DNA of 64,000 bases from Enterobacter hormaechei subsp. hoffmannii (GCF_001729745.1 NZ_CP017186.1:806001-870000); one strand, 5' to 3'. Shown: positions 18,591 through 32,860, counted from the stretch's first letter. A program made the numbers and translations. Notes: generated by a model from the sequence alone, not told the origin.

Positions 18591-20105
18591 ATGGCACCAA
18601 TCGATTTTCGCACCAAAATTAACTGGCACCGACGTTTCCGTTCGCCACAGGGCGATAAGAGCGAACATGAGATCCTGCGCATTTTTGAAAGCGATCGCGG
18701 ACGCATCATCAATTCGCCCGCCATCCGCCGGTTACAGCAAAAAACCCAGGTGTTCCCGCTGGAGCGTAACGCCGCGGTGCGTACGCGGTTAACGCACTCC
18801 ATGGAAGTGCAGCAGGTGGGGCGCTACATTGCAAAAGAGATCCTCAGCCGTCTTAAAGAGCAACGTCTGCTGGAAACCTACGGGCTGGATGAACTGACCG
18901 GGCCGTTCGAAAGCATCGTTGAGATGGCCTGCCTGATGCACGATATCGGCAATCCTCCCTTTGGTCATTTCGGCGAGGCCGCCATCAATGACTGGTTTAA
19001 ACAGCGGCTTTTTCCCTCTGACGCCATAAGCCAGCCGCTCAGCGATGACCGCTGTGTGGTACGCGATTTACGCCTGCGTGAGGGCGAAGATAGCCTGAAC
19101 GATCTGCGCCGCAAGGTGCGTCAGGATCTGTGTCATTTCGAAGGTAACGCGCAGGGGATCCGTCTGGTGCACTCCCTGATGCGCATGAATCTGACCTGGG
19201 CGCAGGTGGGCTGTATTCTCAAATACACGCGTCCCGCGTGGTGGATGGGGGAAACGCCTGCCACCCATAGCTACCTGATGAAAAAACCGGGCTATTACCT
19301 GTCGGAAGAAGCGTACATTGAACGGTTGCGTAAAGAACTTTCGCTAACGCCGAATGGCCGTTTTCCATTGACGTGGATTATGGAAGCGGCTGATGACATT
19401 TCTTATTGCGTGGCCGATCTGGAAGACGCAGTGGAAAAAAGAATATTCAGCGTCGAGGAGCTGTATCAGCATCTTCACGATGCCTGGGGAGAGCATGAAA
19501 AAGGTTCTCTGTTTGCACAGGTCGTCGAGAATGCCTGGGATAAATCGCGTTCAAATTCGCTGAGCCGCAGTACCGAAGATCAGTTCTTTATGTATTTGCG
19601 GGTCAATACGCTGAATAAACTGGTGCCGTATGCGGCCGCCCGTTTCATTGATAATTTGCCGATGATATTTAGCGGGGAATTTAATCACGCCCTGCTGGAA
19701 GATGAGAGCAGTTTTAGTCAGCTGCTTGAATTATATAAAAACGTGGCTGTTCGCCATGTTTTCAGCCACCCGGATGTCGAACAACTGGAGCTGCAAGGAT
19801 ACCGGGTTATCAGCGGTTTGCTGGAAATTTATGGCCCGCTGCTCCAGCTGACGGTCGATGAGTTTTGCGAGCTGGTCGAAAATGAACGTGTTCGCCGCCT
19901 GCCGATTGAATCTCGTCTCTATCAGAAGCTTTCAACCCGTCACCGGCTGGCATACATTGAGGCCGTCAGTAAAATAGATCGTCATTCTTCCCAATGGCCA
20001 GTCATGGAATATTATTATCGCTGTCGTCTTATCCAGGACTATATCAGCGGGATGACAGATTTGTATGCCTGGGATGAATACCGCAAGCTTATGGCCGTTG
20101 AATAA
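18591..20105 (+). CDS. dgt: Dgt, dGTP triphosphohydrolase
   Basis: 504 aa from the ATG at 18591, preceded by GGGGGAG; an upstream in-frame extension is rejected because it lacks family similarity. HD-domain metal site: H69 (TRLTHSMEV), H117-D118 ([16 protein letters not shown]) and a later Asp in [10 protein letters not shown]. It converts dGTP to deoxyguanosine and triphosphate as a hexamer. It ends 132 nt before degP. Confidence 0.96.
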   Translation: MAPIDFRTKINWHRRFRSPQGDKSEHEILRIFESDRGRIINSPAIRRLQQKTQVFPLERNAAVRTRLTHSMEVQQVGRYIAKEILSRLKEQRLLETYGLDELTGPFESIVEMACLMHDIGNPPFGHFGEAAINDWFKQRLFPSDAISQPLSDDRCVVRDLRLREGEDSLNDLRRKVRQDLCHFEGNAQGIRLVHSLMRMNLTWAQVGCILKYTRPAWWMGETPATHSYLMKKPGYYLSEEAYIERLRKELSLTPNGRFPLTWIMEAADDISYCVADLEDAVEKRIFSVEELYQHLHDAWGEHEKGSLFAQVVENAWDKSRSNSLSRSTEDQFFMYLRVNTLNKLVPYAAARFIDNLPMIFSGEFNHALLEDESSFSQLLELYKNVAVRHVFSHPDVEQLELQGYRVISGLLEIYGPLLQLTVDEFCELVENERVRRLPIESRLYQKLSTRHRLAYIEAVSKIDRHSSQWPVMEYYYRCRLIQDYISGMTDLYAWDEYRKLMAVE

Positions 20106-20117
20106 GCCATGAGTTTT

Positions 20118-20135
20118 GTAAAGACGACCAATAAA
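20118..20135 (+). promoter_or_regulatory. Candidate CpxR-binding region upstream of degP
   Basis: GTAAAGACGACCAATAAA, with a GTAAA half-site and an ATAAA half-site, closely matches the sequence upstream of E. coli degP, where Cpx control is established. The second half is off consensus, so this is an inference. Confidence 0.45.
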
Positions 20136-20163
20136 TTTTTACTTTTTCCATAAACTTAATCCC

Positions 20164-20191
20164 GGAACTAAGCGGTATAAAACGAATCTGA
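20164..20191 (+). promoter_or_regulatory. Sigma-E-type promoter of degP
   Basis: GGAACTA (20164-20170) and TCTGA (20187-20191) with a 16-bp spacer match the extracytoplasmic sigma-E pattern GGAACTT-N16-TCTGA, and the spacer/-10 (TATAAAACGAATCTGA) matches the known E. coli degP promoter. This puts degP under envelope-stress control, the pathway that RseP in this window activates. Confidence 0.85.
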
Positions 20192-20237
20192 GTTACACAG
20201 CAATTTTGCGTTATCTGGTAAATCGAGATTGAGAAAC

Positions 20238-21668
20238 ATGAAAAAAACCACATTAGCAATGAGTGCACTGGCTCTGAGTTTAGGTTTAGCGTTGTCCCCT
20301 CTGGCGACGGCGGCCGAGACAGCTTCCTCGGCAGCGACTGCACAGCAGATGCCAAGCCTGGCCCCGATGCTCGAAAAAGTGATGCCATCGGTGGTGAGTA
20401 TTAACGTTGAGGGCAGCACAACCGTCAATACGCCGCGTATGCCGCGTAATTTCCAGCAGTTCTTCGGTGACAATTCGCCATTCTGCCAGGACGGTTCGCC
20501 ATTCCAGAGCTCCCCGTTCTGTCAGGGCGGCGCAGGGGATGACGGTCAGGGCGGTGGCCAGCAGCAGAAATTCATGGCACTCGGCTCGGGCGTTATTATT
20601 GATGCAGCGAAAGGCTACGTGGTGACCAATAACCACGTGGTAGATAATGCTAACACCATTAAGGTTCAGATGAGCGATGGCCGTAAATTCGATGCCAAAG
20701 TGGTCGGTAAAGACCCGCGCTCCGATATCGCACTGATTCAAATTCAGGATCCGAAGAACCTGACGGCGATTAAGCTTGCCGACTCTGACGCGCTGCGCGT
20801 GGGTGACTACACTGTCGCCATCGGTAACCCGTTTGGTCTGGGCGAAACCGTGACCTCGGGTATCGTCTCCGCGCTGGGACGTAGCGGCCTGAATGCGGAA
20901 AACTATGAAAACTTCATCCAGACGGATGCGGCCATTAACCGCGGTAACTCCGGCGGTGCGCTGGTTAACCTGAACGGTGAACTGATCGGTATCAACACCG
21001 CTATCCTGGCACCGGACGGTGGCAACATCGGTATCGGCTTTGCTATCCCGAGCAACATGGTGAAAAACCTGACTGCGCAGATGGTGCAATATGGACAGGT
21101 GAAACGCGGTGAGCTGGGTATCATGGGGACCGAGCTGAACTCCGAGCTGGCGAAAGCGATGAAAGTGGACGCTCAGCGCGGCGCATTCGTGAGCCAGGTC
21201 ATGCCGAACTCTTCAGCGGCGAAAGCCGGCATTAAAGCGGGTGACGTGATCACCTCTCTGAACGGTAAACCGATCAGCAGCTTTGCCGCCCTGCGTGCGG
21301 AAGTGGGTTCTATGCCAATCGGCAGTAAAGTGACCCTCGGCCTGCTGCGTGAAGGTAAGCCAGTTAACGTGAGCCTGGAACTGCAACAGAGCAGTCAGAA
21401 TCAGGTGGATTCCAGCACCATCTTCAGCGGTATTGAAGGTGCTGAGATGAGCAACAAAGGGGCAGATAAAGGCGTGGTGGTGAACAACGTGAAAGCGAAC
21501 TCACCTGCTGCCCGTATCGGCCTGAAAAAAGGTGATGTGATCATGGGCGCTAACCAGCAGCCGGTGAAAAACATCGCTGAACTGCGCAAAATTCTCGACA
21601 GCAAGCCGTCCGTGCTGGCACTGAATATTCAGCGTGGTGATACCTCTATTTATCTCCTGATGCAGTAA
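20238..21668 (+). CDS. degP: DegP (HtrA), periplasmic serine protease/chaperone
   Basis: 476 aa from ATG 20238; an in-frame TTG 9 nt upstream is rejected. Signal peptide of about 25-26 residues (ALSPLATAA). Catalytic triad in precursor numbering: H133 (TNNHVVD), D163 (RSDIAL), S238 (GNSGGAL). Two PDZ domains follow (about 285-375 and 390-476). The LA loop keeps the two cysteines (SPFCQDG, SPFCQGG). It degrades misfolded periplasmic proteins and escorts outer-membrane proteins, acting in parallel with Skp and BamA encoded further along. Confidence 0.97.
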   Translation: MKKTTLAMSALALSLGLALSPLATAAETASSAATAQQMPSLAPMLEKVMPSVVSINVEGSTTVNTPRMPRNFQQFFGDNSPFCQDGSPFQSSPFCQGGAGDDGQGGGQQQKFMALGSGVIIDAAKGYVVTNNHVVDNANTIKVQMSDGRKFDAKVVGKDPRSDIALIQIQDPKNLTAIKLADSDALRVGDYTVAIGNPFGLGETVTSGIVSALGRSGLNAENYENFIQTDAAINRGNSGGALVNLNGELIGINTAILAPDGGNIGIGFAIPSNMVKNLTAQMVQYGQVKRGELGIMGTELNSELAKAMKVDAQRGAFVSQVMPNSSAAKAGIKAGDVITSLNGKPISSFAALRAEVGSMPIGSKVTLGLLREGKPVNVSLELQQSSQNQVDSSTIFSGIEGAEMSNKGADKGVVVNNVKANSPAARIGLKKGDVIMGANQQPVKNIAELRKILDSKPSVLALNIQRGDTSIYLLMQ

Positions 21669-21675
21669 TCTTCTT

Positions 21676-21704
21676 AAGCCCCTGTTCGCAGGGGCTTTCT
21701 CTTT
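21676..21704 (+). terminator. Intrinsic terminator of degP
   Basis: AAGCCCCTG (21676-21684), TTCG loop, CAGGGGCTT (21689-21697), then TCTCTTTT. It follows the degP stop by 7 nt. Confidence 0.85.
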
Positions 21705-21814
21705 TCTGTGACCTTTCCCACAACTCCATACATCTCTCTCTGTCTTTGGGCATCTGCACAATGCAGCCTTAGCTGAACTTCCCTATGCTTGAGCTCTGCT
21801 CACGGGAGGGTTAT

Positions 21815-22972
21815 ATGGCTGGCTGGCATCTTGATACCAAAATGGCGCAGGATATCGTGGCGCGCACCATGCGAATCATCGATACCAATATCAACGTAAT
21901 GGACGCCCGAGGGCGCATTATCGGCAGCGGCGATCGTGAGCGTATTGGTGAATTGCACGAAGGGGCGTTGCTGGTGCTCTCTCAGGGGCGCGTGGTCGAC
22001 ATTGATGACGCCGTGGCGAAACATCTGCACGGGGTCCGTCAGGGGATCAACCTGCCGCTGCGTCTGGAAGGAGAGATTGTTGGCGTTATCGGTCTGACCG
22101 GCGATCCTGAATCGCTGCGTAAATACGGCGAGCTGGTCTGCATGACGGCGGAGATGATGCTGGAGCAGTCGCGTCTGATGCACCTGCTCGCCCAGGACAG
22201 CCGCCTGCGTGAAGAGCTGGTGATGAATTTGATCCAGGCGGAGGAGCACACGCCTGCCCTGAGCGAGTGGGCGCAGCGTCTGGGTATCGACCTGAATCAG
22301 CCGCGCGTGGTCGCCGTTATTGAGGTGGATAGCGGCCAGCTTGGCGTGGACAGCGCCATGGTGGAGCTACAGCAGCTGCAAAATATGCTGGCGACGCCGG
22401 AGCGTAACAACCTGGTGGCAATCGTCTCTTTGACGGAAATGGTGGTGCTCAAGCCTGCGCTTAATCAGTTTGGCCGCTGGGACGCGGAAGATCATCGTCG
22501 CCGCGTTGAGCTGCTCATCGAGCGCATGAAGGAGAACGGACAGCTCCGTTTTCGCGTCGCGCTGGGAAATTACTTTACCGGGCCGGGAAGTATCGCCCGT
22601 TCATGGCGAACGGCGCGCACCACCATGATGGTGGGTAAACAGCGCATGCCGGAGAGCCGCAGTTATTTCTATCAGGATCTGATGCTGCCGGTCCTGCTCG
22701 ACAGTTTGCGCGGTGGCTGGCAGGCCAACGAGCTGGCGCGCCCGCTTGTGCGTCTGAAAGCGATGGACAACAACGGGCTGCTGCGCCGCACGTTGCAGGC
22801 GTGGTTCCGGCATAACGTGCAGCCGCTGGCAACGTCAAAAGCGCTGTTTATTCACCGTAATACGCTGGAGTATAGGTTAAACCGGATCTCGGAACTGACG
22901 GGGCTGGATTTAGGGAATTTTGACGACCGGCTACTGCTGTATGTGGCGTTGCAGCTGGATGAACAAAGATGA
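21815..22972 (+). CDS. cdaR: CdaR, sugar diacid utilization regulator
   Basis: 385 aa from ATG 21815, with GGGAGGG before it; an earlier in-frame ATG (21785) lacks a ribosome site. Seen: N-terminal sugar-diacid recognition domain (MAGWHLDTKMAQDIVARTM), a GGDEF-like middle region and a C-terminal PucR-type helix-turn-helix (ALFIHRNTLEYRLNRISELTG). In E. coli it activates glucarate, galactarate and glycerate genes. Those targets are not in the window. A REP pair follows its stop. Confidence 0.95.
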   Translation: MAGWHLDTKMAQDIVARTMRIIDTNINVMDARGRIIGSGDRERIGELHEGALLVLSQGRVVDIDDAVAKHLHGVRQGINLPLRLEGEIVGVIGLTGDPESLRKYGELVCMTAEMMLEQSRLMHLLAQDSRLREELVMNLIQAEEHTPALSEWAQRLGIDLNQPRVVAVIEVDSGQLGVDSAMVELQQLQNMLATPERNNLVAIVSLTEMVVLKPALNQFGRWDAEDHRRRVELLIERMKENGQLRFRVALGNYFTGPGSIARSWRTARTTMMVGKQRMPESRSYFYQDLMLPVLLDSLRGGWQANELARPLVRLKAMDNNGLLRRTLQAWFRHNVQPLATSKALFIHRNTLEYRLNRISELTGLDLGNFDDRLLLYVALQLDEQR

Positions 22973-22980
22973 TGCTGTTT

Positions 22981-23050
22981 GCCGGGTGGCGGCTTCGCCT
23001 TACCCGGCCTACATGCGTTCGTAGGCCCGGTAAGCGAAGCGCCACCGGGC
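22981..23050. repeat. REP pair (BIME) between cdaR and yaeH
   Basis: Two palindromic REP units in opposite orientation: 22981-23012 (starts GCCGGGTGGCGGCTTCGCC) and 23021-23050 (starts GTAGGCCCGGTAAGCGAAGC), separated by ATGCGTTC. The second unit is identical to 16317-16346. It separates the convergent genes cdaR and yaeH. Such units can stabilise mRNA 3' ends or bind gyrase or IHF; which applies here is unknown. Confidence 0.85.
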
Positions 23051-23061
23051 AATAAAACGGC

Positions 23062-23451
23062 TCATTTGTTACGCGTCAATTTCTCAAGATCAGCTTCAAT
23101 TTCGCTGATCTTATGGGTAACAACACTTTCCAGGTGACGCAGGTCGTCAAGGATCTTACGTTTCAGATCGACTTCGCTGCGATCGCGCTGGCAGATTTGA
23201 TCGAGTTCGTCGATAACGTAGCGCAGGTTAGGGCTGATTTCCTGTACTTCTTTATATCCCTGACCGATACCGTCAGCGACAACGGTCTTACGCTGGCGTG
23301 GGTATTTAAATTTCACGCTTTTGGCGAAGAACTCTCCTTTGTCCTTGTGAAAATAGATTTTCAAAATATCGTTATTGGCTTCCTGGCGGAGACTATAACG
23401 ATCAATTTCATCAGGATTGGTAATGCCCAGACTTTTCAGATTATCGTACAT
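23062..23451 (-). CDS. yaeH: YaeH, conserved protein of unknown function (UPF0325)
   Basis: 129 aa, close to the 128 aa of E. coli YaeH. No signal peptide or membrane segment. It is charged and mostly helical, with a predicted coiled C-terminal half ([20 protein letters not shown]). Function unknown. Its 3' end faces the REP pair; upstream is dapD on the same strand, separated by a strong terminator, so it is transcribed on its own. In E. coli yaeI lies between yaeH and dapD; it is absent here. Confidence 0.88.
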   Translation of the reverse strand: MYDNLKSLGITNPDEIDRYSLRQEANNDILKIYFHKDKGEFFAKSVKFKYPRQRKTVVADGIGQGYKEVQEISPNLRYVIDELDQICQRDRSEVDLKRKILDDLRHLESVVTHKISEIEADLEKLTRNK

Positions 23452-23524
23452 AGCGGTACCCTTGATCTCAACATAACCTATGAATAATTAACGAAAAAAT
23501 CTATTTTCGCCACCTTCGGATATA

Positions 23525-23553
23525 AAAAAAGCGGGGTTGCCCCCGCTTTTTGT
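23525..23553 (-). terminator. Intrinsic terminator of dapD
   Basis: Read on minus, AAAGCGGGG (complement of 23541-23549), a 4-nt loop and CCCCGCTTT are followed by TTTT. The stem is flanked by A and T runs on both sides. Confidence 0.85.
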
Positions 23554-23562
23554 TATACCCGA

Positions 23563-24387
23563 TTAATCGATGGTGCGCAGCAGTTCATTGATGCCCACTT
23601 TACCGCGCGTTTTCGCATCCACTTTTTTCACGATGACCGCGCAGTACAGGCTGTATTTGCCATCTTTAGACGGCAGGTTGCCGGAAACCACAACGGAACC
23701 GGCTGGAACGCGGCCGTAGTGAATTTCACCGGTTTCGCGATCGTAAATACGGGTGCTCTGGCCAATGTACACGCCCATGGAGATCACAGAACCTTCTTCG
23801 ACGATCACGCCTTCAACCACTTCGGAACGTGCGCCGATGAAGCAGTTGTCTTCGATGATGGTTGGGTTAGCCTGAAGTGGCTCCAGAACGCCACCAATGC
23901 CGACGCCGCCGGACAGGTGAACATTTTTACCGATCTGCGCGCAGGAGCCGACGGTAGCCCAGGTGTCCACCATGGTGCCTTCGTCAACGTAGGCGCCGAT
24001 GTTCACGTAGGATGGCATCAGCACGGTGTTGCGTGCGATGAATGCCCCCTGACGAACGGCTGCCGGTGGTACTACGCGGAAGCCCTCTTTCTGGAAGCGC
24101 GCTTCGTCGTAATCCGCAAATTTCATTGGCACTTTATCGAAGTAGCGGCTTTCTGCTCCGTCGATAACCTGGTTATCGTTGATACGGAAAGAGAGCAGCA
24201 CAGCTTTCTTCAGCCATTGATGAGTAACCCACTGACCGTCGATTTTTTCTGCCACGCGCAGCGCGCCGGAATCCAGCAGGGAAATAACCTGGTTTACCGC
24301 TTCACGGGTCACGGTATCCACATTTGCCGGAGTGATGTCGGCGCGACGCTCAAAAGCGGACTCAATAACGTTCTGTAACTGCTGCAT
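23563..24387 (-). CDS. dapD: DapD, tetrahydrodipicolinate N-succinyltransferase
   Basis: 274 aa, same length as E. coli DapD. The central and C-terminal part is a left-handed beta-helix of hexapeptide repeats ([29 protein letters not shown] and on), typical of trimeric acyltransferases. It transfers succinyl from succinyl-CoA to tetrahydrodipicolinate in the diaminopimelate/lysine pathway, feeding the peptidoglycan used by MrcB. glnD lies 32 nt upstream on the same strand. Confidence 0.97.
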   Translation of the reverse strand: MQQLQNVIESAFERRADITPANVDTVTREAVNQVISLLDSGALRVAEKIDGQWVTHQWLKKAVLLSFRINDNQVIDGAESRYFDKVPMKFADYDEARFQKEGFRVVPPAAVRQGAFIARNTVLMPSYVNIGAYVDEGTMVDTWATVGSCAQIGKNVHLSGGVGIGGVLEPLQANPTIIEDNCFIGARSEVVEGVIVEEGSVISMGVYIGQSTRIYDRETGEIHYGRVPAGSVVVSGNLPSKDGKYSLYCAVIVKKVDAKTRGKVGINELLRTID

Positions 24388-24419
24388 TGTTTACTCTTTC
24401 CATTTCACTAAAAAACACG

Positions 24420-27952
<3,533 letters not shown>

Positions 27953-28073
27953 GTAATCTGTCCATCGGTGTCGATTTTTTCGACAATACTAGTGTAAGTG
28001 TTGTCAATGGTATCAGTCAGGCGCACCCCGTGCCAAATTGAGAATCATTAACAGCACACTCCGCCAACAATTA

Positions 28074-28103
28074 TTGGTTTCTGGCCGTGTTTTGTGATAT
28101 AAA
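28074..28103 (+). promoter_or_regulatory. Candidate rpsB-tsf promoter
   Basis: TTGGTT (28074-28079) and TATAAA (28098-28103) are spaced by 18 bp (GATATA at 16 bp is an alternative). The GCGCGCC stretch immediately downstream is a GC-rich discriminator, typical of growth-rate and ppGpp-controlled ribosomal promoters. Confidence 0.6.
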
Positions 28104-28110
28104 GCGCGCC

Positions 28111-28999
<889 letters not shown>

Positions 29000-29034
29000 T
29001 AAGGTTTTACCCCTTATTAGTACCGTGTATGAAT

Positions 29035-29060
29035 AGGGGCCCATTATCGGCCCCTTTTTT
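29035..29060 (+). terminator. Intercistronic attenuator/terminator between rpsB and tsf
   Basis: AGGGGCC (29035-29041), 7-nt loop, GGCCCCT (29049-29055), then a T-run to 29060. E. coli has a partial terminator at this place that lowers tsf relative to rpsB transcription. Confidence 0.75.
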
Positions 29061-29116
29061 CAATTTATACTGTTTGGCTCCCGGCCGGGCAGTTCACATC
29101 TCCCGAGGATTTAAGA

Positions 29117-29968
29117 ATGGCTGAAATTACCGCATCCCTGGTAAAAGAGCTGCGTGAGCGTACTGGCGCAGGCATGATGGATTGCAAAAAAGCGCTGACC
29201 GAAGCGAACGGCGACATCGAGCTGGCAATCGAAAACATGCGTAAATCCGGTGCGATCAAAGCAGCTAAGAAAGCAGGCAACGTTGCTGCTGACGGCGTGA
29301 TCATCACCAAAATCGACGGCAACTACGGCATCATTCTGGAAGTTAACTGCCAGACTGACTTCGTTGCTAAAGATGCTGGTTTCCAGGCATTTGCTAACAA
29401 AGTTCTGGACGCAGCGGTTGCAGGCAAAATCACTGACGTTGAAGTGCTGAAAGCACAGTTCGAAGAAGAGCGTGTTGCGCTGGTTGCTAAAATCGGTGAG
29501 AACATCAACATCCGTCGCGTATCTTCCCTGGAAGGCGATGTTCTGGGCTCTTACCAGCACGGCGCGCGTATCGGTGTTCTGGTTGCGGCTAAAGGCGCTG
29601 ACGAAGAGCTGGTTAAACAGCTGGCAATGCACATCGCTGCAAGCAAACCAGAATTCGTTAAGCCAGAAGACGTGTCTGCTGAAGTGGTAGAGAAAGAGTA
29701 CCAGGTTCAGCTGGACATCGCGATGCAGTCTGGTAAGCCAAAAGAAATCGCAGAGAAAATGGTTGAAGGCCGCATGAAGAAATTCACCGGCGAAGTTTCT
29801 CTGACTGGCCAGCCTTTCGTAATGGATCCAAGCAAGTCTGTTGCTCAGCTGCTGAAAGAGCACAACGCTGACGTGACTGGCTTCATCCGCTTCGAAGTGG
29901 GCGAAGGCATCGAGAAAGTTGAGACTGACTTCGCAGCAGAAGTTGCTGCCATGTCCAAGCAGTCTTAA
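29117..29968 (+). CDS. tsf: Tsf, elongation factor Ts
   Basis: 283 aa, full length. UBA-like N-terminus [23 protein letters not shown] and the T80-D81-F82 motif (CQTDFVAKD), which inserts next to the EF-Tu nucleotide site. It exchanges GDP for GTP on EF-Tu. Strong Shine-Dalgarno context (CGAGGATTTAAGA). Its terminator is at 29974-30006. Codon bias is high. Confidence 0.99.
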   Translation: MAEITASLVKELRERTGAGMMDCKKALTEANGDIELAIENMRKSGAIKAAKKAGNVAADGVIITKIDGNYGIILEVNCQTDFVAKDAGFQAFANKVLDAAVAGKITDVEVLKAQFEEERVALVAKIGENINIRRVSSLEGDVLGSYQHGARIGVLVAAKGADEELVKQLAMHIAASKPEFVKPEDVSAEVVEKEYQVQLDIAMQSGKPKEIAEKMVEGRMKKFTGEVSLTGQPFVMDPSKSVAQLLKEHNADVTGFIRFEVGEGIEKVETDFAAEVAAMSKQS

Positions 29969-29973
29969 TGATT

Positions 29974-30006
29974 GAAAAGGAGCCGCCTGAGAGCGGCTTC
30001 TTTTTG
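29974..30006 (+). terminator. Intrinsic terminator of rpsB-tsf
   Basis: GAAAAGGAGCCGC...GCGGCTTCTTTTT: core stem AGCCGC (29981-29986) with GCGGCT (29993-29998), extended by A/T pairing, followed by five Ts. Confidence 0.85.
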
Positions 30007-30117
30007 TCACCCGTCTCACGAAATCAGACAGGCTCCAGTATCGCTGTGCTGATTTGCGACATATCATGTCGCCAGAATTAACCCCATCTTAATCGTTGAC
30101 AGTCTCAGGAAAGAAAC

Positions 30118-30843
30118 ATGGCTACCAATGCAAAACCCGTGTACAAACGCATTCTGCTTAAGCTGAGTGGCGAAGCGCTGCAAGGATCGGAAGGCTTCGG
30201 TATTGACGCAAGCATCCTTGATCGCATGGCACAGGAAATCAAAGAACTGGTCGAACTGGGTATTCAGGTTGGCGTGGTCATTGGCGGTGGCAACCTTTTC
30301 CGTGGTGCTGGTCTGGCGAAAGCGGGGATGAACCGCGTAGTGGGCGACCACATGGGGATGCTGGCAACCGTGATGAATGGCCTGGCGATGCGTGATGCGC
30401 TTCATCGCGCCTATGTGAACGCTCGCCTGATGTCCGCTATTCCTTTGAATGGCGTATGCGATAACTACAGCTGGGCAGAGGCTATCAGCCTGCTGCGCAA
30501 CAACCGCGTGGTGATTCTCTCCGCCGGTACGGGTAACCCGTTCTTTACCACCGATTCCGCAGCCTGCCTGCGCGGTATCGAAATCGAAGCCGATGTGGTG
30601 CTGAAAGCGACCAAAGTAGATGGCGTGTTTACTGCCGACCCGGCAAAAGATCCTTCCGCGACCATGTACGATCAGCTGAGCTACAGCGAAGTGCTGGATA
30701 AAGAGCTGAAAGTGATGGATCTTGCCGCCTTCACGCTGGCTCGCGACCATAAACTGCCGATCCGTGTTTTCAACATGAACAAGCCTGGCGCGCTGCGTCG
30801 CGTCGTGATGGGCGAAAAAGAAGGCACTTTGATCACGGAATAA
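30118..30843 (+). CDS. pyrH: PyrH, UMP kinase
   Basis: 241 aa. Amino-acid-kinase fold: KLSGEALQG at the N-terminus, [12 protein letters not shown], and [15 protein letters not shown] phosphate-binding motif. It is a bacterial hexameric UMP kinase making UDP, activated by GTP and inhibited by UTP, and is essential. Starts at ATG after AGGAAAG. It precedes frr, with an unusual 10-bp inverted repeat in between. Confidence 0.98.
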   Translation: MATNAKPVYKRILLKLSGEALQGSEGFGIDASILDRMAQEIKELVELGIQVGVVIGGGNLFRGAGLAKAGMNRVVGDHMGMLATVMNGLAMRDALHRAYVNARLMSAIPLNGVCDNYSWAEAISLLRNNRVVILSAGTGNPFFTTDSAACLRGIEIEADVVLKATKVDGVFTADPAKDPSATMYDQLSYSEVLDKELKVMDLAAFTLARDHKLPIRVFNMNKPGALRRVVMGEKEGTLITE

Positions 30844-30862
30844 TTTCCGTCGGCGATAAATA

Positions 30863-30903
30863 CAGGTAAGATTCCGCTTTACTTTGTAGTGGTATCTTAC
30901 CTG
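30863..30903. repeat. 10-bp perfect inverted repeat between pyrH and frr
   Basis: CAGGTAAGAT (30863-30872) and ATCTTACCTG (30894-30903) are exact reverse complements across a 21-nt loop. No T-tract follows, so it is not a standard terminator. It could be an mRNA processing or stabilising hairpin behind pyrH. Confidence 0.5.
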
Positions 30904-31010
30904 GACGCGCCTTTGGCGCTGTCATGAATTAAACGCGACTATACTTAGCACACCTGTAGCGCTGTGCTGGCGGATAGTCTGCCTGAGACAAGTTTTCAAG
31001 GATTCGTATC

Positions 31011-31568
31011 GTGATTAACGACATCAGAAAAGATGCTGAAGTACGCATGGACAAATGCGTAGAAGCGTTCAAAAACCAAATCAGCAAAATCCGTACTGGC
31101 CGTGCTTCCCCAAGCCTGCTGGATGGCATCATCGTAGAATACTACGGTACGCCTACGCCACTGCGTCAACTGGCGAGCGTGACGGTAGAAGATACCCGTA
31201 CCCTGAAAATCAACGTGTTCGATCGCTCAATGAGCCCGGCCGTTGAAAAAGCGATCATGGCATCTGACCTGGGCCTGAACCCAAGCTCAGCGGGCGCGGA
31301 TATTCGCGTTCCACTGCCTCCGCTGACGGAAGAGCGTCGTAAAGATCTGATCAAAGTCGTACGTGGTGAAGCAGAGCAGGGTCGCGTTTCCGTGCGTAAC
31401 GTGCGTCGCGATGCGAACGATAAAGTGAAAGCCCTGCTGAAAGAAAAAGAGATCAGCGAAGATGACGATCGTCGTTCTCAGGACGACATTCAGAAAATGA
31501 CCGACGCGGCGATCAAGAAAATTGATGCGGCGCTGGCAGAAAAAGAAGCGGAACTGATGCAGTTCTGA
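31011..31568 (+). CDS. frr: Frr, ribosome recycling factor
   Basis: 185 aa with a GTG start, as in E. coli. The three-helix tRNA-mimic core and conserved segments [14 protein letters not shown] and [21 protein letters not shown] are present. With EF-G it splits post-termination ribosomes; essential. Ribosome site AAGGATT. It follows pyrH after 167 nt that probably hold its own promoter. Confidence 0.98.
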   Translation: MINDIRKDAEVRMDKCVEAFKNQISKIRTGRASPSLLDGIIVEYYGTPTPLRQLASVTVEDTRTLKINVFDRSMSPAVEKAIMASDLGLNPSSAGADIRVPLPPLTEERRKDLIKVVRGEAEQGRVSVRNVRRDANDKVKALLKEKEISEDDDRRSQDDIQKMTDAAIKKIDAALAEKEAELMQF

Positions 31569-31586
31569 TTTTCGCTATACACTGAT

Positions 31587-31634
31587 AAACGCCGTTCAGA
31601 AGGACATTGAGTCTTGCTGGCGGCGTTTTGCTTT
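31587..31634 (+). terminator. Terminator candidate after frr
   Basis: AAACGCCG (31587-31594) pairs with CGGCGTTT (31621-31628) across a 26-nt loop, followed by TGCTTTT. The long loop makes the call moderate. Confidence 0.5.
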
Positions 31635-31660
31635 TATCTGGTCTAACTTTTGGGCATCTC

Positions 31661-32860
31661 ATGAAGCATCTCACTCTCCTCGGCTCGACCGGCTCTATCG
31701 GTTGCAGCACTCTCGACGTCGTACGTCATAATCCCGACAGCTACACCGTGACCGCACTTGTGGCCGGAAAAAACGTGCAGCGAATGGTCGAACAGTGCAT
31801 GGAGTTTACCCCTCGTTTTGCGGTGATGGATGATGAAGAGAGCGCCCGCCAGGTGAAAGCGCTGTTGCAGGAGAAGGGCTGTCGTACCGAAGTGCTCAGC
31901 GGGCAACAGGCGGCTTGCGATATGGCCTCGCTTGATGAAGTTGATCAGGTAATGGCGGCAATCGTCGGGGCGGCGGGTCTTCTGCCGACGCTTGCCGCTA
32001 TTGATGCGGGAAAAGATGTTCTGCTTGCAAATAAAGAGTCGCTGGTCACCTGCGGACGCCTTTTTATGGAGGCGGTAAAACAGCGTGGGGCGCGTCTTTT
32101 GCCGGTCGATAGTGAGCACAACGCGATTTTTCAGAGTTTACCCCAACCTTTTCAACAAAACCTGGGGTACGCTGACCTGGAGCAGAATGGCGTTGTGTCG
32201 ATTCTGCTTACCGGGTCTGGTGGCCCGTTCCGTGAAACGCCACTGTCTGAATTGAGCGCAATGACGCCGGATCAGGCGTGTCGTCATCCGAATTGGTCAA
32301 TGGGGCGTAAGATCTCCGTCGATTCGGCCACCATGATGAATAAAGGTCTGGAATACATTGAAGCTCGCTGGCTGTTCAATGCGTCGGCGAAACAGATGGA
32401 AGTGCTGATCCACCCGCAGTCGGTGATTCACTCTATGGTGCGCTATCAGGACGGCAGCGTGCTGGCCCAGTTGGGCGAGCCGGATATGCGTACGCCTATT
32501 GCTCATACGATGGCGTGGCCAAACCGCGTAAAATCGGGCGTTAAGCCTCTCGATTTTTGCAAGCTGAGTTCACTGACGTTTAGCGAGCCTGATTACGACC
32601 GTTATCCCTGCCTGAAACTGGCGATGACGGCCTTCGATCAGGGGCAGGCGGCGACAACGGCGCTTAATGCAGCCAATGAAGTGACCGTTGAAGCATTCCT
32701 GAATCAGCAGATCCGCTTTACTGATATCGCCGCGTTGAATTTATCCGTGCTGGAGATGATGGATTTGCGTGAGCCGCAGAGTGTGGAAGAGGTGCTGGCC
32801 GTGGATGAACAGGCACGTATTGTTGCGCGTAAACAGGTGACACGTCTCGCAAGCTGGTGA
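31661..32860 (+). CDS. dxr: Dxr (IspC), 1-deoxy-D-xylulose 5-phosphate reductoisomerase
   Basis: 399 aa from the ATG at 31661 ([14 protein letters not shown]); upstream in-frame codons lack family similarity. NADPH-binding [16 protein letters not shown], and the metal/substrate motifs [10 protein letters not shown] and [21 protein letters not shown]-type region are present. It makes 2-C-methyl-D-erythritol 4-phosphate, the first committed MEP-pathway step, and is the fosmidomycin target. Its pathway feeds ispU downstream. Confidence 0.97.
   Translation: MKHLTLLGSTGSIGCSTLDVVRHNPDSYTVTALVAGKNVQRMVEQCMEFTPRFAVMDDEESARQVKALLQEKGCRTEVLSGQQAACDMASLDEVDQVMAAIVGAAGLLPTLAAIDAGKDVLLANKESLVTCGRLFMEAVKQRGARLLPVDSEHNAIFQSLPQPFQQNLGYADLEQNGVVSILLTGSGGPFRETPLSELSAMTPDQACRHPNWSMGRKISVDSATMMNKGLEYIEARWLFNASAKQMEVLIHPQSVIHSMVRYQDGSVLAQLGEPDMRTPIAHTMAWPNRVKSGVKPLDFCKLSSLTFSEPDYDRYPCLKLAMTAFDQGQAATTALNAANEVTVEAFLNQQIRFTDIAALNLSVLEMMDLREPQSVEEVLAVDEQARIVARKQVTRLASW

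Noticed and set aside
29111-30067. 318-codon open frame antisense to tsf
   Set aside because: Arises from the strong codon bias of tsf; no similarity or start signals.
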